From assembly GCA_030834695.1 (NCBI GenBank), contig JAUQXK010000080.1, forward strand, positions 1 through 46,471: a stretch of DNA of 46,471 nucleotides, written 5' to 3'. The notes under the pieces were generated by a model, which was given only the letters and a program-made list of their open reading frames with translations, ran no database searches and was not told the origin of the DNA. Source of the stretch: Desulfobacterales bacterium. Lineage in GTDB: Bacteria; Desulfobacterota; Desulfobacteria; Desulfobacterales; SpSt-501. The position numbers were made by a program, and so were the translations under genes. Position 1 is the stretch's first letter; each line of letters begins with the position of its first letter. Of the stretch, positions 34,847 to 41,920 are shown one piece after another.

Positions 34847-35215
34847 TCACCAATTTCCGCGCGTGCCAAAGACGAATCCAAAGCCGGGCTCGGAGTAACC
34901 GCCTGAAAAATAATAGGTGTCATCGTATCCGCCCCAGCCTCCCGGGTAATAGCGATTGTAATAACGGTAGTGCGGCGGCGGGCCATAGTATCGGTAGTTG
35001 TAATATCGCGGCCCGTAATCATAGCGATGTTGGTAATGTTGCTGCGGCCCGTGGTGCCTATACCTCCAACCGTTGCCGTTATGGTGATACCCCTTGTAGT
35101 AGGATGCATTGGGTTGGTGGGAGTAATGGCTGCGGCCGCCAGCCCAGGCAGACCCGATCCCGAACAAGCTCACTATTGTAAAAATTATAAAAAATTTCAA
35201 AAAGTTGCGTTTCAT
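34847..35215 (-). CDS. Small exported His/Tyr-rich protein
   Basis: A 122-residue protein. A clear signal peptide (MKRNFLKFFIIFTIVSLFGI, cleavage near AWA) leaves a mature part dominated by Tyr, His, Gly, Arg and Asn, e.g. YNYRYYGPPPHYRYYNRYY. No family is recognised. The composition suggests metal binding or a surface polymer. GGAG lies seven bases before the ATG at 35215. It appears to be the first gene of the sigma-factor operon and is followed by that gene after 14 bases. Confidence 0.75.
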   Translation of the reverse strand: MKRNFLKFFIIFTIVSLFGIGSAWAGGRSHYSHQPNASYYKGYHHNGNGWRYRHHGPQQHYQHRYDYGPRYYNYRYYGPPPHYRYYNRYYPGGWGGYDDTYYFSGGYSEPGFGFVFGTRGNW

Positions 35216-35253
35216 GGTCGTTCTCCAGCCCAAACAAGGTCTGTTTGTTCAAA

Positions 35254-35280
35254 TTAGACGGCGCGGGGATGAAAAAGGTT
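35254..35280 (-). promoter_or_regulatory. Candidate ECF-type promoter for the sigma-factor operon
   Basis: On the minus strand AACCTT (35275-35280) and TCTAA (35254-35258) are separated by 16 bases, close to the GAACTT-N16-TCTGA form used by sigmaE-like ECF factors. The predicted start lies about 30 bases before the His/Tyr-rich gene. Positive autoregulation of this operon would be typical. Confidence 0.5.
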
Positions 35281-35374
35281 TACTTGCGCTTGATGCGGTG
35301 ATCATGCGCCCAGCGAGCCATGCGAAGGGGACGGGGTCATTTGGGGGGAATAAGGGACGATAACTTCTTCTTAT

Positions 35375-35415
35375 GAAAACAAAAAGATAGGGCCATGAGC
35401 GATATCTCACGGCCC
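35375..35415 (-). terminator. Terminator after the cyclophilin-like gene
   Basis: On the minus strand a 10-base-pair stem including one G-U pair (35390-35399 with 35406-35415) with a 6-base loop is followed by TATCTTTTTGTTTTC. It lies 84 bases after the stop at 35499 and separates this transcript from the sigma-factor operon. Confidence 0.75.
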
Positions 35416-35498
35416 CTCCATTTTCTTTTTGCAGACGTACGTGGAACCGGCCCCTCGTCAGAATGCTCAACCTGCAGCCGGGATCGACCCCGGTCGAA

Positions 35499-35876
35499 TC
35501 AAGCGGATTCCACCGTGGCCTTGATCGATTCGCCTAATGCTTTCACCGCTGACCAGTCTCCCTGCACTTTTCCGACTTTCAGAACGGGTACCGCAGCACG
35601 CGGTTCCTTGCCGCGGCTGGCCGGGGTGGGTCCGAAGAACAGGCAGAACCAGCCGCTCTGTGCGTGGTAAGCCAAATCCCCCACTTCCATCTGATCGGTG
35701 GTCGTGCCAGGATAGCTGCCGAAGCCGGGCTGGGTGGTGCCGTAATATTCCTCACCCCAGCGCGACCACCGGCATTCGATCGGCAGGGCTTCGGCCATGG
35801 CCTTGCCTGCATCGGTATCGAAAAGCTCTCCCTTCAATTCCACTTTGCCGATTCGGATACGGATGGATTTTGGCAT
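35499..35876 (-). CDS. Cyclophilin-like (TM1367-type) protein
   Basis: A 125-residue protein of the Cyclophil_like family, defined by TM1367. The opening strand SIRIRIGKVELKGELFDT, the ALPIECRWSRWGEEYYG motif and the VGDLAYHAQSGWFCLFFGPTPAS core match. It has a cyclophilin-like beta-barrel but lacks evidence of prolyl isomerase activity. It is preceded by an AAAGGGA site and two tandem copies of a 20-base sequence holding promoter-like TATAA elements. Confidence 0.8.
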   Translation of the reverse strand: MPKSIRIRIGKVELKGELFDTDAGKAMAEALPIECRWSRWGEEYYGTTQPGFGSYPGTTTDQMEVGDLAYHAQSGWFCLFFGPTPASRGKEPRAAVPVLKVGKVQGDWSAVKALGESIKATVESA

Positions 35877-35887
35877 TGCGCGTCCCT

Positions 35888-35927
35888 TTATAATTGAGAT
35901 GAACCGATTATAATTGAGATGAACCGA
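35888..35927. repeat. Perfect 20-base tandem duplication upstream of the cyclophilin-like gene
   Basis: 35888-35907 and 35908-35927 are identical 20-base units. On the minus strand each ends with ATTATAA, so the duplication creates two promoter-like -10 elements immediately before the cyclophilin-like start. Confidence 0.75.
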
Positions 35928-35929
35928 AT

Positions 35930-36253
35930 TTAGATGTCGTTCAAGGCGATGGGGGCGATTTCGACGTCCTGCAACCGCACGGCTTGGGGCCTGCGGTCAT
36001 GCCCGTCGATGAGGCTGCGACGGTGGTGTCCGTCTTCCATTTCAAAGCATGCTAGGGCGAGCTGAAGGATATGATAGTCCACCTCTACCTCGTGCCACCC
36101 CAGGTAGTGCAACCGCTCGTTGGCTGCAGCCGGATCAATGTCCGGGTTCGAGGAAAGGAGCTTTGAAAGCGCCTTCAGGATACTGCTCAAGCTGGACGGA
36201 TCGGCGCCCCCCTTGACCAGTCGATCCAGAAGAATTTGCTTAAATTCATCCAT
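35930..36253 (-). CDS. Hypothetical protein, 107 residues
   Basis: Not recognised. The first 70 residues look helical (DEFKQILLDRLV, SLSSILKALSKLL, VEVDYHILQLALACFEMED), and the C-terminal third is rich in Asp, Arg and His. There is no signal peptide. GAGGAG sits seven bases before the ATG, and a perfect-consensus promoter with an operator-like inverted repeat lies 53 bases upstream, so it is very likely a real expressed gene. It may share its transcript with the cyclophilin-like gene 53 bases downstream. Confidence 0.7.
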   Translation of the reverse strand: MDEFKQILLDRLVKGGADPSSLSSILKALSKLLSSNPDIDPAAANERLHYLGWHEVEVDYHILQLALACFEMEDGHHRRSLIDGHDRRPQAVRLQDVEIAPIALNDI

Positions 36254-36305
36254 CTGTCGCTCCTCGATTCAGGACATGCCAAAGGTCACTGCTAAATTGA
36301 AAACG

Positions 36306-36351
36306 ATTATAGACCGTAACATATTGTGTGTCAACGCCGCCCGGCACACAA
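36306..36351 (-). promoter_or_regulatory. Perfect-consensus promoter with the same operator design
   Basis: On the minus strand TTGACA (36329-36334), 17 bases, then TATAAT (36306-36311). The inverted repeat TTGTGTG (36324-36330) and CACACAA (36345-36351) with 14 bases between overlaps the -35 element exactly as at 32444-32489. It drives the 107-residue hypothetical gene. Confidence 0.72.
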
Positions 36352-36435
36352 CAAATTGAAACCAAATACGGCTTAACCATTCCGCTGCGCATGAGAAACC
36401 GCCCCAAAGGCAAAACGATTGTGTAAAACTATTGT

Positions 36436-36465
36436 TGACAGAGCCTGCTGTTTTCACTGAAAATA
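36436..36465 (+). promoter_or_regulatory. Possible promoter ahead of lnt
   Basis: A perfect -35 TTGACA (36436-36441) is followed after 17-18 bases by TGAAAAT (36459-36465), a poor -10. Transcription would begin near 36472 and run into the terminator at 36504-36527 before lnt. Confidence 0.4.
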
Positions 36466-36503
36466 GCACGAATACCCACGATCGGATCTCATGTTGCCTA
36501 TTG

Positions 36504-36527
36504 CCCCGTGGAAGCGGGGTTTTTTTC
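36504..36527 (+). terminator. Intrinsic terminator just upstream of lnt
   Basis: CCCCG (36505-36509) and CGGGG (36516-36520) form a stem with a 6-base loop, followed by seven T. It lies only 15 bases before the lnt start. With the promoter-like -35 at 36436 it could end a very short RNA or act as an attenuator; no plus-strand gene precedes it that would need a terminator. Confidence 0.8.
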
Positions 36528-36541
36528 ATTGCTGGTGAGTT

Positions 36542-38110
36542 GTGAAAATCGAATTAAAGCCTCTATTGACGGCCATTGTCAGCGGTCTTCTGCTGACCGC
36601 CGCCTTCCCTAAAATCGGACTGGACTTACTGGCATGGGTGGCGCTGGTGCCTCTGCTGTGGGCGCTGAATGGTGTCGGGCCAGGGGAAGCCTTTCGACGC
36701 GGCGCCATTTTCGGGATCGCTCATTTTCTCTCGCTGCTCTACTGGTTGGTCCCGACCATGGTCATCTATGGACACCTGCCGGCCTATCTCAGCGTCGCCA
36801 TTCTATTCCTGTTCGCCGCCATTCTCAGTTTGGTGTTTGTCGCCCCGTTGGCTTATGGGTTCACGCTGGCCGGTCGTTCGCCGGCGCGGGCGCTGCTTCT
36901 TTTCCCGGTGTTCTGGGTGGCCGCCGATTTCTTGCGATCGTTTTTGTTCACCGGCTTTCCATGGGAGCTGTTGGGTTACTCCCAGTACCGGCAGTTGCAT
37001 CTGATCCAAATATTGGATATATTCGGTGTGTACGGACTTTCGGGATTGATCGCATTCACCAACGCCGCTCTCTTGCTGGGATGCCTCGCCGTCACCGGAA
37101 AGCCATGGTGCGGGAAACCGGTTAGAGGGCGGTTTGCATTTGCCGGGCTGGCGACGGCCGTTTCACTGGTCGGACTGACGTGGGTTTACGGCGAGATACG
37201 CATCGCGCAGATCGACCAACTGGCGGCGGATGCCCCCCGCGCGCGGGTGGCCGTTATCCAGGGCAACATCGAGCAGTCCCAGAAATGGGAGCCGGCCTTT
37301 CAAAAAGCCGCGATCGAAAAGTACCTGCGGCTGTCCCTGTCCATACGGGCAAATCTGCCCGACTTGATTGTCTGGCCGGAATCCGCGGCGCCGTTTTACT
37401 TTTTGGCCGAAGTGCCGCCGACCCGGATGGTGATGCAGGGAATCGCTGAAGCCGCCACCCATTTCCTGATCGGAGCCCCGGCCTTCGAGGTGCGGGGGCA
37501 AAAGGCGGATTATTATAACAGCGCTTACCTGGTCGGACCGCGGACCGAGGTGCTCGGAAGATACGACAAGGCCCATTTGGTGCCGTATGGCGAATACACG
37601 CCGTTTAAGGAATATCTCCCGTTTATCGGGAAAATCGTTGAGCATGTCGGCGACTTCAAGGCCGGCGAAACCGGTAAGACACTGGAATGGCTGGGCCGCA
37701 AGCTCGGAATCCAGATCTGCTACGAGATCATCTTCCCCGAGCTGGCGCGGGAGCAGGTCCGCAACGGTGCTTGCCTGCTGGTCACCATTACCAACGATGC
37801 CTGGTACGGAAAAACTGCCGGCCCGTATCAGCATTTTTCCCTGGCGGTGCTGCGGGCGGTGGAGAACCGGCGAGTCCTGGCCCGGTCGGCCAACACGGGC
37901 ATCAGCGGGTTTATCGATCCGGTCGGCCGTCTGCTCGACCTGACGCCCTTGATGGAAGAGGCGGCGGTCGTGCGCGAACTGCCGCTGCTCGACAGCCGCA
38001 CGTTTTACACCCGCTTCGGCGATGTTTTTGCCGGCGCCTGCCTGGTCGTTTCGGCGGCGGCGGTCATTTGGGCACAAATCGGACTGCGGCGAAGAAAAAG
38101 GCCGTGGTAA
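36542..38110 (+). CDS. lnt: Apolipoprotein N-acyltransferase
   Basis: An inner-membrane enzyme that adds the third acyl chain to lipoproteins, found in Gram-negative bacteria. The 522-residue protein has about six to eight N-terminal membrane spans, a periplasmic nitrilase-like domain from about 233, and a final C-terminal span. The catalytic triad is visible: Glu280 (WPESA), Lys343 (YDKAHLVPYGE) and Cys393 (QICYE). It starts at GTG with a modest GGTGAG site. prfB follows after ten bases. Confidence 0.94.
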   Translation: MKIELKPLLTAIVSGLLLTAAFPKIGLDLLAWVALVPLLWALNGVGPGEAFRRGAIFGIAHFLSLLYWLVPTMVIYGHLPAYLSVAILFLFAAILSLVFVAPLAYGFTLAGRSPARALLLFPVFWVAADFLRSFLFTGFPWELLGYSQYRQLHLIQILDIFGVYGLSGLIAFTNAALLLGCLAVTGKPWCGKPVRGRFAFAGLATAVSLVGLTWVYGEIRIAQIDQLAADAPRARVAVIQGNIEQSQKWEPAFQKAAIEKYLRLSLSIRANLPDLIVWPESAAPFYFLAEVPPTRMVMQGIAEAATHFLIGAPAFEVRGQKADYYNSAYLVGPRTEVLGRYDKAHLVPYGEYTPFKEYLPFIGKIVEHVGDFKAGETGKTLEWLGRKLGIQICYEIIFPELAREQVRNGACLLVTITNDAWYGKTAGPYQHFSLAVLRAVENRRVLARSANTGISGFIDPVGRLLDLTPLMEEAAVVRELPLLDSRTFYTRFGDVFAGACLVVSAAAVIWAQIGLRRRKRPW

Positions 38111-38120
38111 AGGAGGAAAA

Positions 38121-39237
38121 ATGTCTTATGAAATCAAACAGACGTTGAAGGATGTTGCTGCCAAACTCATGAAGGTTCGAGGTTGTCTTTGACCTGGAGG
38201 GCATGCAAAAACGGCTGTCCGAAATCGAGACGTTTGTCTCCCGCGAGGGCTTCTGGAACAAGCCCGACGAGGCGAAAGTCATATTGAAGGAGCGCACGGC
38301 CTTGAGCAACCGACTGGATCGGTTCAAGCGCCTTGCGGCCGAATTCGAAGACCATCAAGGGCTGTACGACATGGCGGTGGAGGAAGCGGACGAGGACACT
38401 CTGAAGGATCTCGCCGGTCAGGTCGCCGAACTGCAGCAACGGGTGGATCGGTACGCGCTTGAATTGATGCTCGACGGCGAGGACGACGATAAAAACGCCA
38501 TCGTTTCCATCAACGCCGGCGCCGGCGGCACCGAGGCCCAGGACTGGGCGGACATGCTCTTTCGCATGTACTCCCGCTGGGTGGAGCGCAAAGGCTACAA
38601 GCTGGAGTTGATCGACTACCAACCCGGGGAAGAAGCCGGCATCAAGAGCGCCACCTTCACCGCTTCCGGGGAAAACGCCTACGGCTATCTCAAGTCCGAA
38701 GTCGGCGTCCACCGGCTGGTGCGGATTTCGCCCTTCAATGCCAGCGGCAAGCGGCACACGTCCTTTGCGTCGGTGTTCGTTTACCCCGAACTCGACAACG
38801 AGATCGTGGTGGACGTCGAGGAGAAGGACCTGCGCATCGATGTGTTTCGCGCCAGCGGCTCGGGCGGGCAGCACGTCAACAAAACCAGCAGCGCGGTGCG
38901 CATCACCCATATGCCGACCGGTATCGTGGTTCAGTGCCAGCAGGAAAAATCCCAGCACCGCAACAAGGACCTGGCGATGAAGGTTCTGCGGGCGCGGCTC
39001 CACCAGCGCGAGAAGCAGAAACAGGACGAGAAGCTGCAGGAGATGCACGACAGCAAAGAGGAGATCGCTTGGGGCAGCCAGATCCGCTCCTACGTGCTCC
39101 AGCCTTACCAGATGGTGAAGGACCACCGCATCGGAATGGACATCGGCAACGTGAACGAGGTGCTGGACGGCGGCATCGATCCTTTCATCGAAGGGGTGCT
39201 GCTGGCCAAGGAATCCAAGGGCTCCCGGGCCGCATGA
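38121..39237 (+). CDS. prfB: Peptide chain release factor 2, with programmed +1 frameshift
   Basis: RF2 recognises UAA and UGA stop codons. Translation starts at ATG 38121 (AGGAGG at 38111-38116), runs 23 codons, reaches an in-frame TGA at 38190-38192, and continues by +1 shift at CTT TGA C, reading from 38191 to 39237 for 371 residues in all. A Shine-Dalgarno-like GAGGT (38179-38183) sits three bases before the CTT, as in E. coli. The SPF stop-codon-reading tripeptide and the GGQ catalytic motif ([17 protein letters not shown]) are intact. The in-frame TGA gives feedback control by RF2 level. Confidence 0.96.
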
Positions 39238-39785
39238 GCGCCGTGAACCCCGTTGAGTTGGTCGGCCGGTATTACGCTCCGGATTCGAAATCCTACCGAA
39301 TTCTCCTGGAACACGGGCGGCTGGTGGCCGACAAGGCGCTGGCCGCCGCCGCTCGGGCCGCGCGTCTCGGCCCCGATCTGGACTTTATTCAAAGCGCCGC
39401 CATCCTCCACGACATCGGGATTTTCCTCACCGACAGCCCCGGCCTGGACTGCCATGGCACCGAGCCTTACATCCGGCACGGCATTCTCGGCCGCGCAATC
39501 CTGGATGCGCTCGGCCATCCCCGGCACGGGCTGGTCTGCGAGCGGCACGTCGGAGTCGGGATCAGCGCCGCAGACATCCGACGGTTCAACCTGCCGCTGC
39601 CGGAGCGCGACATGCTCCCCATAAGCATCGAGGAGGAGATCATCTGCTACGCTGACAAATTTTTCTCGAAAAACGGCGGCGGGGAGTCCCGCGAGAAGTC
39701 CGTTGCCGAAATCGTCGAAAGCCTCGGCCGTTACGGGGCGGACAAAGTGGAGCGATTCATGCGGTGGGTGGAACGCTTCGAATAG
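39234..39785 (+). CDS. HD-domain phosphohydrolase
   Basis: A 183-residue HD-superfamily protein. His27, the HD pair His59-Asp60 (AAILHDIG) and Asp141 (CYADKFF) give the metal-binding set of a small phosphohydrolase. The substrate is unknown; relatives act on nucleotides. The ATG overlaps the prfB stop (ATGA), so translation is coupled to it. It is convergent with the phosphate permease gene across nine bases. Confidence 0.87.
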   Translation: MSAVNPVELVGRYYAPDSKSYRILLEHGRLVADKALAAAARAARLGPDLDFIQSAAILHDIGIFLTDSPGLDCHGTEPYIRHGILGRAILDALGHPRHGLVCERHVGVGISAADIRRFNLPLPERDMLPISIEEEIICYADKFFSKNGGGESREKSVAEIVESLGRYGADKVERFMRWVERFE

Positions 39786-39794
39786 AATGGCCCT

Positions 39795-40823
39795 TCATCT
39801 CAGGGCGGCGATGGCGAAGAAGGTCAGCGCCGCGATGATCGCCGAGCAGGGGATGGTGACCACCCATGCCACGACGATACGGATGGCAATGTCCCACTTG
39901 ATGCCGGTCAGCCGGCGCGTTGCGCCGACGCCGATAATGCCGCCGGCAATGGTGTGGGTGGTGGACACCGGTATGCCCAGATAGGTGGCCATGAACAGAG
40001 TGGCCGCACCGGCCGTCTCGGCACAGCACCCGCCCACGGGCTGAAGCTTGGTAACCTTGATCCCCATGGTCTTGACGATGCGCCAGCCGCCCAGCGCCGT
40101 CCCGACCGCCATGGCCAAATGGCAGGATAGGATGATCCAGGCCGTGCTGAAATCAGTCAGTGAAAGCTGGGTATCCGGGGTGAAGGTGCCATGGGCCACC
40201 AGCAAGGCCACGATGATGCCCATGGTTTTCTGGGCGTCGTTGCCCCCATGGCCGAGCGAATAGAGGGATGCGGAAAGCAGCTGCCCTTTGCGGAAAAACC
40301 GGTCGATCGCCACAGGTCGCCATTGGCGGAAAATCCAGTAGACGGCGACCATGAGCCCGAACCCGAAGATAAATCCGATCAACGGTGCAATGGGGATGAA
40401 CGCCATTACCGTCCACAGCTTGTCCCAGTGCACTGCGCCCCAACCCTTGAAAGCAATGCCGGCGCCGGCAAACCCACCGATGAGAGCGTGTGAGGAACTG
40501 GTCGGCAGGCTCCACCACCACGTCAGCAGGTCCCAGGCGATGGCCCCCACCAACCCCGCCAGCACGACCTCCACATAAACCGGATCCCCCTGCTGGATGT
40601 GAACGATTTTGGATATCGTGTCCGCCACCTTGGGCGCAAACACGAACATGGCCACGAAGTTGAAAAAAGCTGCCCACAGGACGGCGGTTCGGGGCGAAAG
40701 CACCCGTGTCGAAACCACCGTGGCAATCGAGTTGGCGGCGTCGTGAAACCCGTTGATGGCATCAAACACCAACGCCGCCGCCACCGTACCGATCACCAGT
40801 ATCCAGAGTCCCGTCAGCTCCAA
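39795..40823 (-). CDS. PiT-family inorganic phosphate permease
   Basis: A 342-residue membrane protein with the duplicated PiT signature: GFHDAANSIATVVSTR near residue 26 and GHGGNDAQKTMG near 193. It is a low-affinity phosphate (or sulfate, in relatives) symporter. It is the second gene of a typical DUF47-PiT pair, 57 bases after the DUF47 gene. Confidence 0.93.
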   Translation of the reverse strand: MELTGLWILVIGTVAAALVFDAINGFHDAANSIATVVSTRVLSPRTAVLWAAFFNFVAMFVFAPKVADTISKIVHIQQGDPVYVEVVLAGLVGAIAWDLLTWWWSLPTSSSHALIGGFAGAGIAFKGWGAVHWDKLWTVMAFIPIAPLIGFIFGFGLMVAVYWIFRQWRPVAIDRFFRKGQLLSASLYSLGHGGNDAQKTMGIIVALLVAHGTFTPDTQLSLTDFSTAWIILSCHLAMAVGTALGGWRIVKTMGIKVTKLQPVGGCCAETAGAATLFMATYLGIPVSTTHTIAGGIIGVGATRRLTGIKWDIAIRIVVAWVVTIPCSAIIAALTFFAIAALR

Positions 40824-40880
40824 TTGGGCTGGCCTCCCCTGCCAGCAGCCGATGACCGTAGTTGAGTCGAGCCCCGCCGG

Positions 40881-41510
40881 TCAGGCATTTTTCAACACGA
40901 CCCCCTCGATAGCCTTGGCCAGTTGCCAGGCGCGGTTGAAGGCTTTGTCGATGCGATCGTAGACGTGGGTCCACTTGATGATTTCCATCATCTCGGCCGG
41001 CGACGGGTTGGGGTTGTCGTAAAGTTCGCCCAAACCGCTCAGCAGCAGCATCTCGCATTCCTTCTTTTGATGTTTGACCTGCCCCACGTAGTCGGCCACC
41101 TCTCCCTTGTTTTCCAGCATTCCGAGCAGGACACCGATGGCCGTGACCATGTCTTTCACGTTGGACACCATCCGTTGCGCGGGGAACCGCATCCGGGTGA
41201 ACTCGTAGACCCCGATGCGGTTCGAAATGGCCTGGATATGATTGAGGATGGTTTCCTGTGATGAATTGATCAGGTGAATGTCCTCGCGGTCGATGGGAGT
41301 GATGAAAGTGGTCGAGAGCAGCTGGGAAATCGTCCGGTTCAAAGTATCACCATCGGCCTCGAGCCGGTTGATGATCTGGCAGCGCACGTCGCAGTCCCCG
41401 TAGTCAAGAACAATGGTGTTGAGCACCGTGGCGGCTTCGACGATGATTCGGTTTTGCTCGCGGAAAAATTCGAAAAACTTGGGCGCTTTCGGAAAAAGTC
41501 GGAATGACAT
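40881..41510 (-). CDS. DUF47 PhoU-like accessory protein
   Basis: A 209-residue helical protein of the DUF47 family, related to PhoU. LFPKAPKFFEFFREQ at the start, EADGDTLNRTISQLLSTTFITPIDREDI near 53 and HVYDRIDKAFNRAWQLA near the C-terminus are typical. It is found next to PiT phosphate permeases and probably regulates them or associates with them at the membrane. The start is at 41510 with AGGAGGGG upstream. Confidence 0.92.
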   Translation of the reverse strand: MSFRLFPKAPKFFEFFREQNRIIVEAATVLNTIVLDYGDCDVRCQIINRLEADGDTLNRTISQLLSTTFITPIDREDIHLINSSQETILNHIQAISNRIGVYEFTRMRFPAQRMVSNVKDMVTAIGVLLGMLENKGEVADYVGQVKHQKKECEMLLLSGLGELYDNPNPSPAEMMEIIKWTHVYDRIDKAFNRAWQLAKAIEGVVLKNA

Positions 41511-41726
41511 GGCCCCTCCTTGGCGTCGTCTGGTTGGGGGATCCGGGGCAATTCTTGCTGCAACGCACGCCGCACCCTCGGAATGAAAACGAGATAGGCT
41601 TTATATGAAAAAAACCGACTTAACAATCAAATATTTTGGTTTTTTCAGTCTGCAAAAATTAATTCTAAAAACATAGGCTTAAGAAATGAGTTGGCAGAAA
41701 AAACCGGCATGTATCATCGCGGAGGC
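41511..41726. other. Upstream region of the DUF47-PiT operon, no gene
   Basis: This AT-rich stretch has no supportable coding frame. On the minus strand TATAAA (41600-41605) is a possible -10, with weak -35 choices (41625-41630 or 41621-41626) at imperfect spacing. A Pho box was not recognised. Confidence 0.35.
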
Positions 41727-41765
41727 AAAAAAAAGCAAGCGCCGGGAGAAACCCCCGACGCTTGC
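41727..41765 (-). terminator. Intrinsic terminator of the nfnA-nfnB transcript
   Basis: On the minus strand a stem of GCAAGCG with CGCTTGC (41759-41765 with 41735-41741), extended inward by a CGGG/CCCG pair, is followed by eight T. It lies about 155 bases past the nfnB stop, beyond the inserted repeat. Confidence 0.85.
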
Positions 41766-41792
41766 TGATGTGGGCTTACCAATTTTGGATCT

Positions 41793-41916
41793 ATGGCTTC
41801 GTAAAGAGGCCAAGGTCCAGGCGCGCGAGTCCCGCGGAACGAGGCGTACGCCGATACGCCGTAGTGACGGCGGGGTGAAGTGCAACGCAGAGATTGGGCT
41901 GTTTACGAAACCATCA
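41793..41916. repeat. MITE-like repeat with terminal inverted repeats
   Basis: A 124-base element bounded by imperfect inverted ends: ATGGCTTCGTAAAGAGGCC at 41793-41811 and its near reverse complement at about 41896-41914, with 16 of 19 matching. It holds GGCGTA/TACGCC and other inverted pairs. It has no coding frame. A partial copy of its right end occurs at 4889-4917. It sits four bases from the nfnB stop. I believe related repeats occur in other Desulfobacterales, from memory. Confidence 0.65.
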
Positions 41917-41920
41917 CATG

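Noticed and set aside
38934-39233. A 100-residue N-terminal extension of the HD-domain protein
   Set aside because: It overlaps prfB in a different frame and is not conserved; the ATG at 39234 overlaps the prfB stop in the usual coupled manner.
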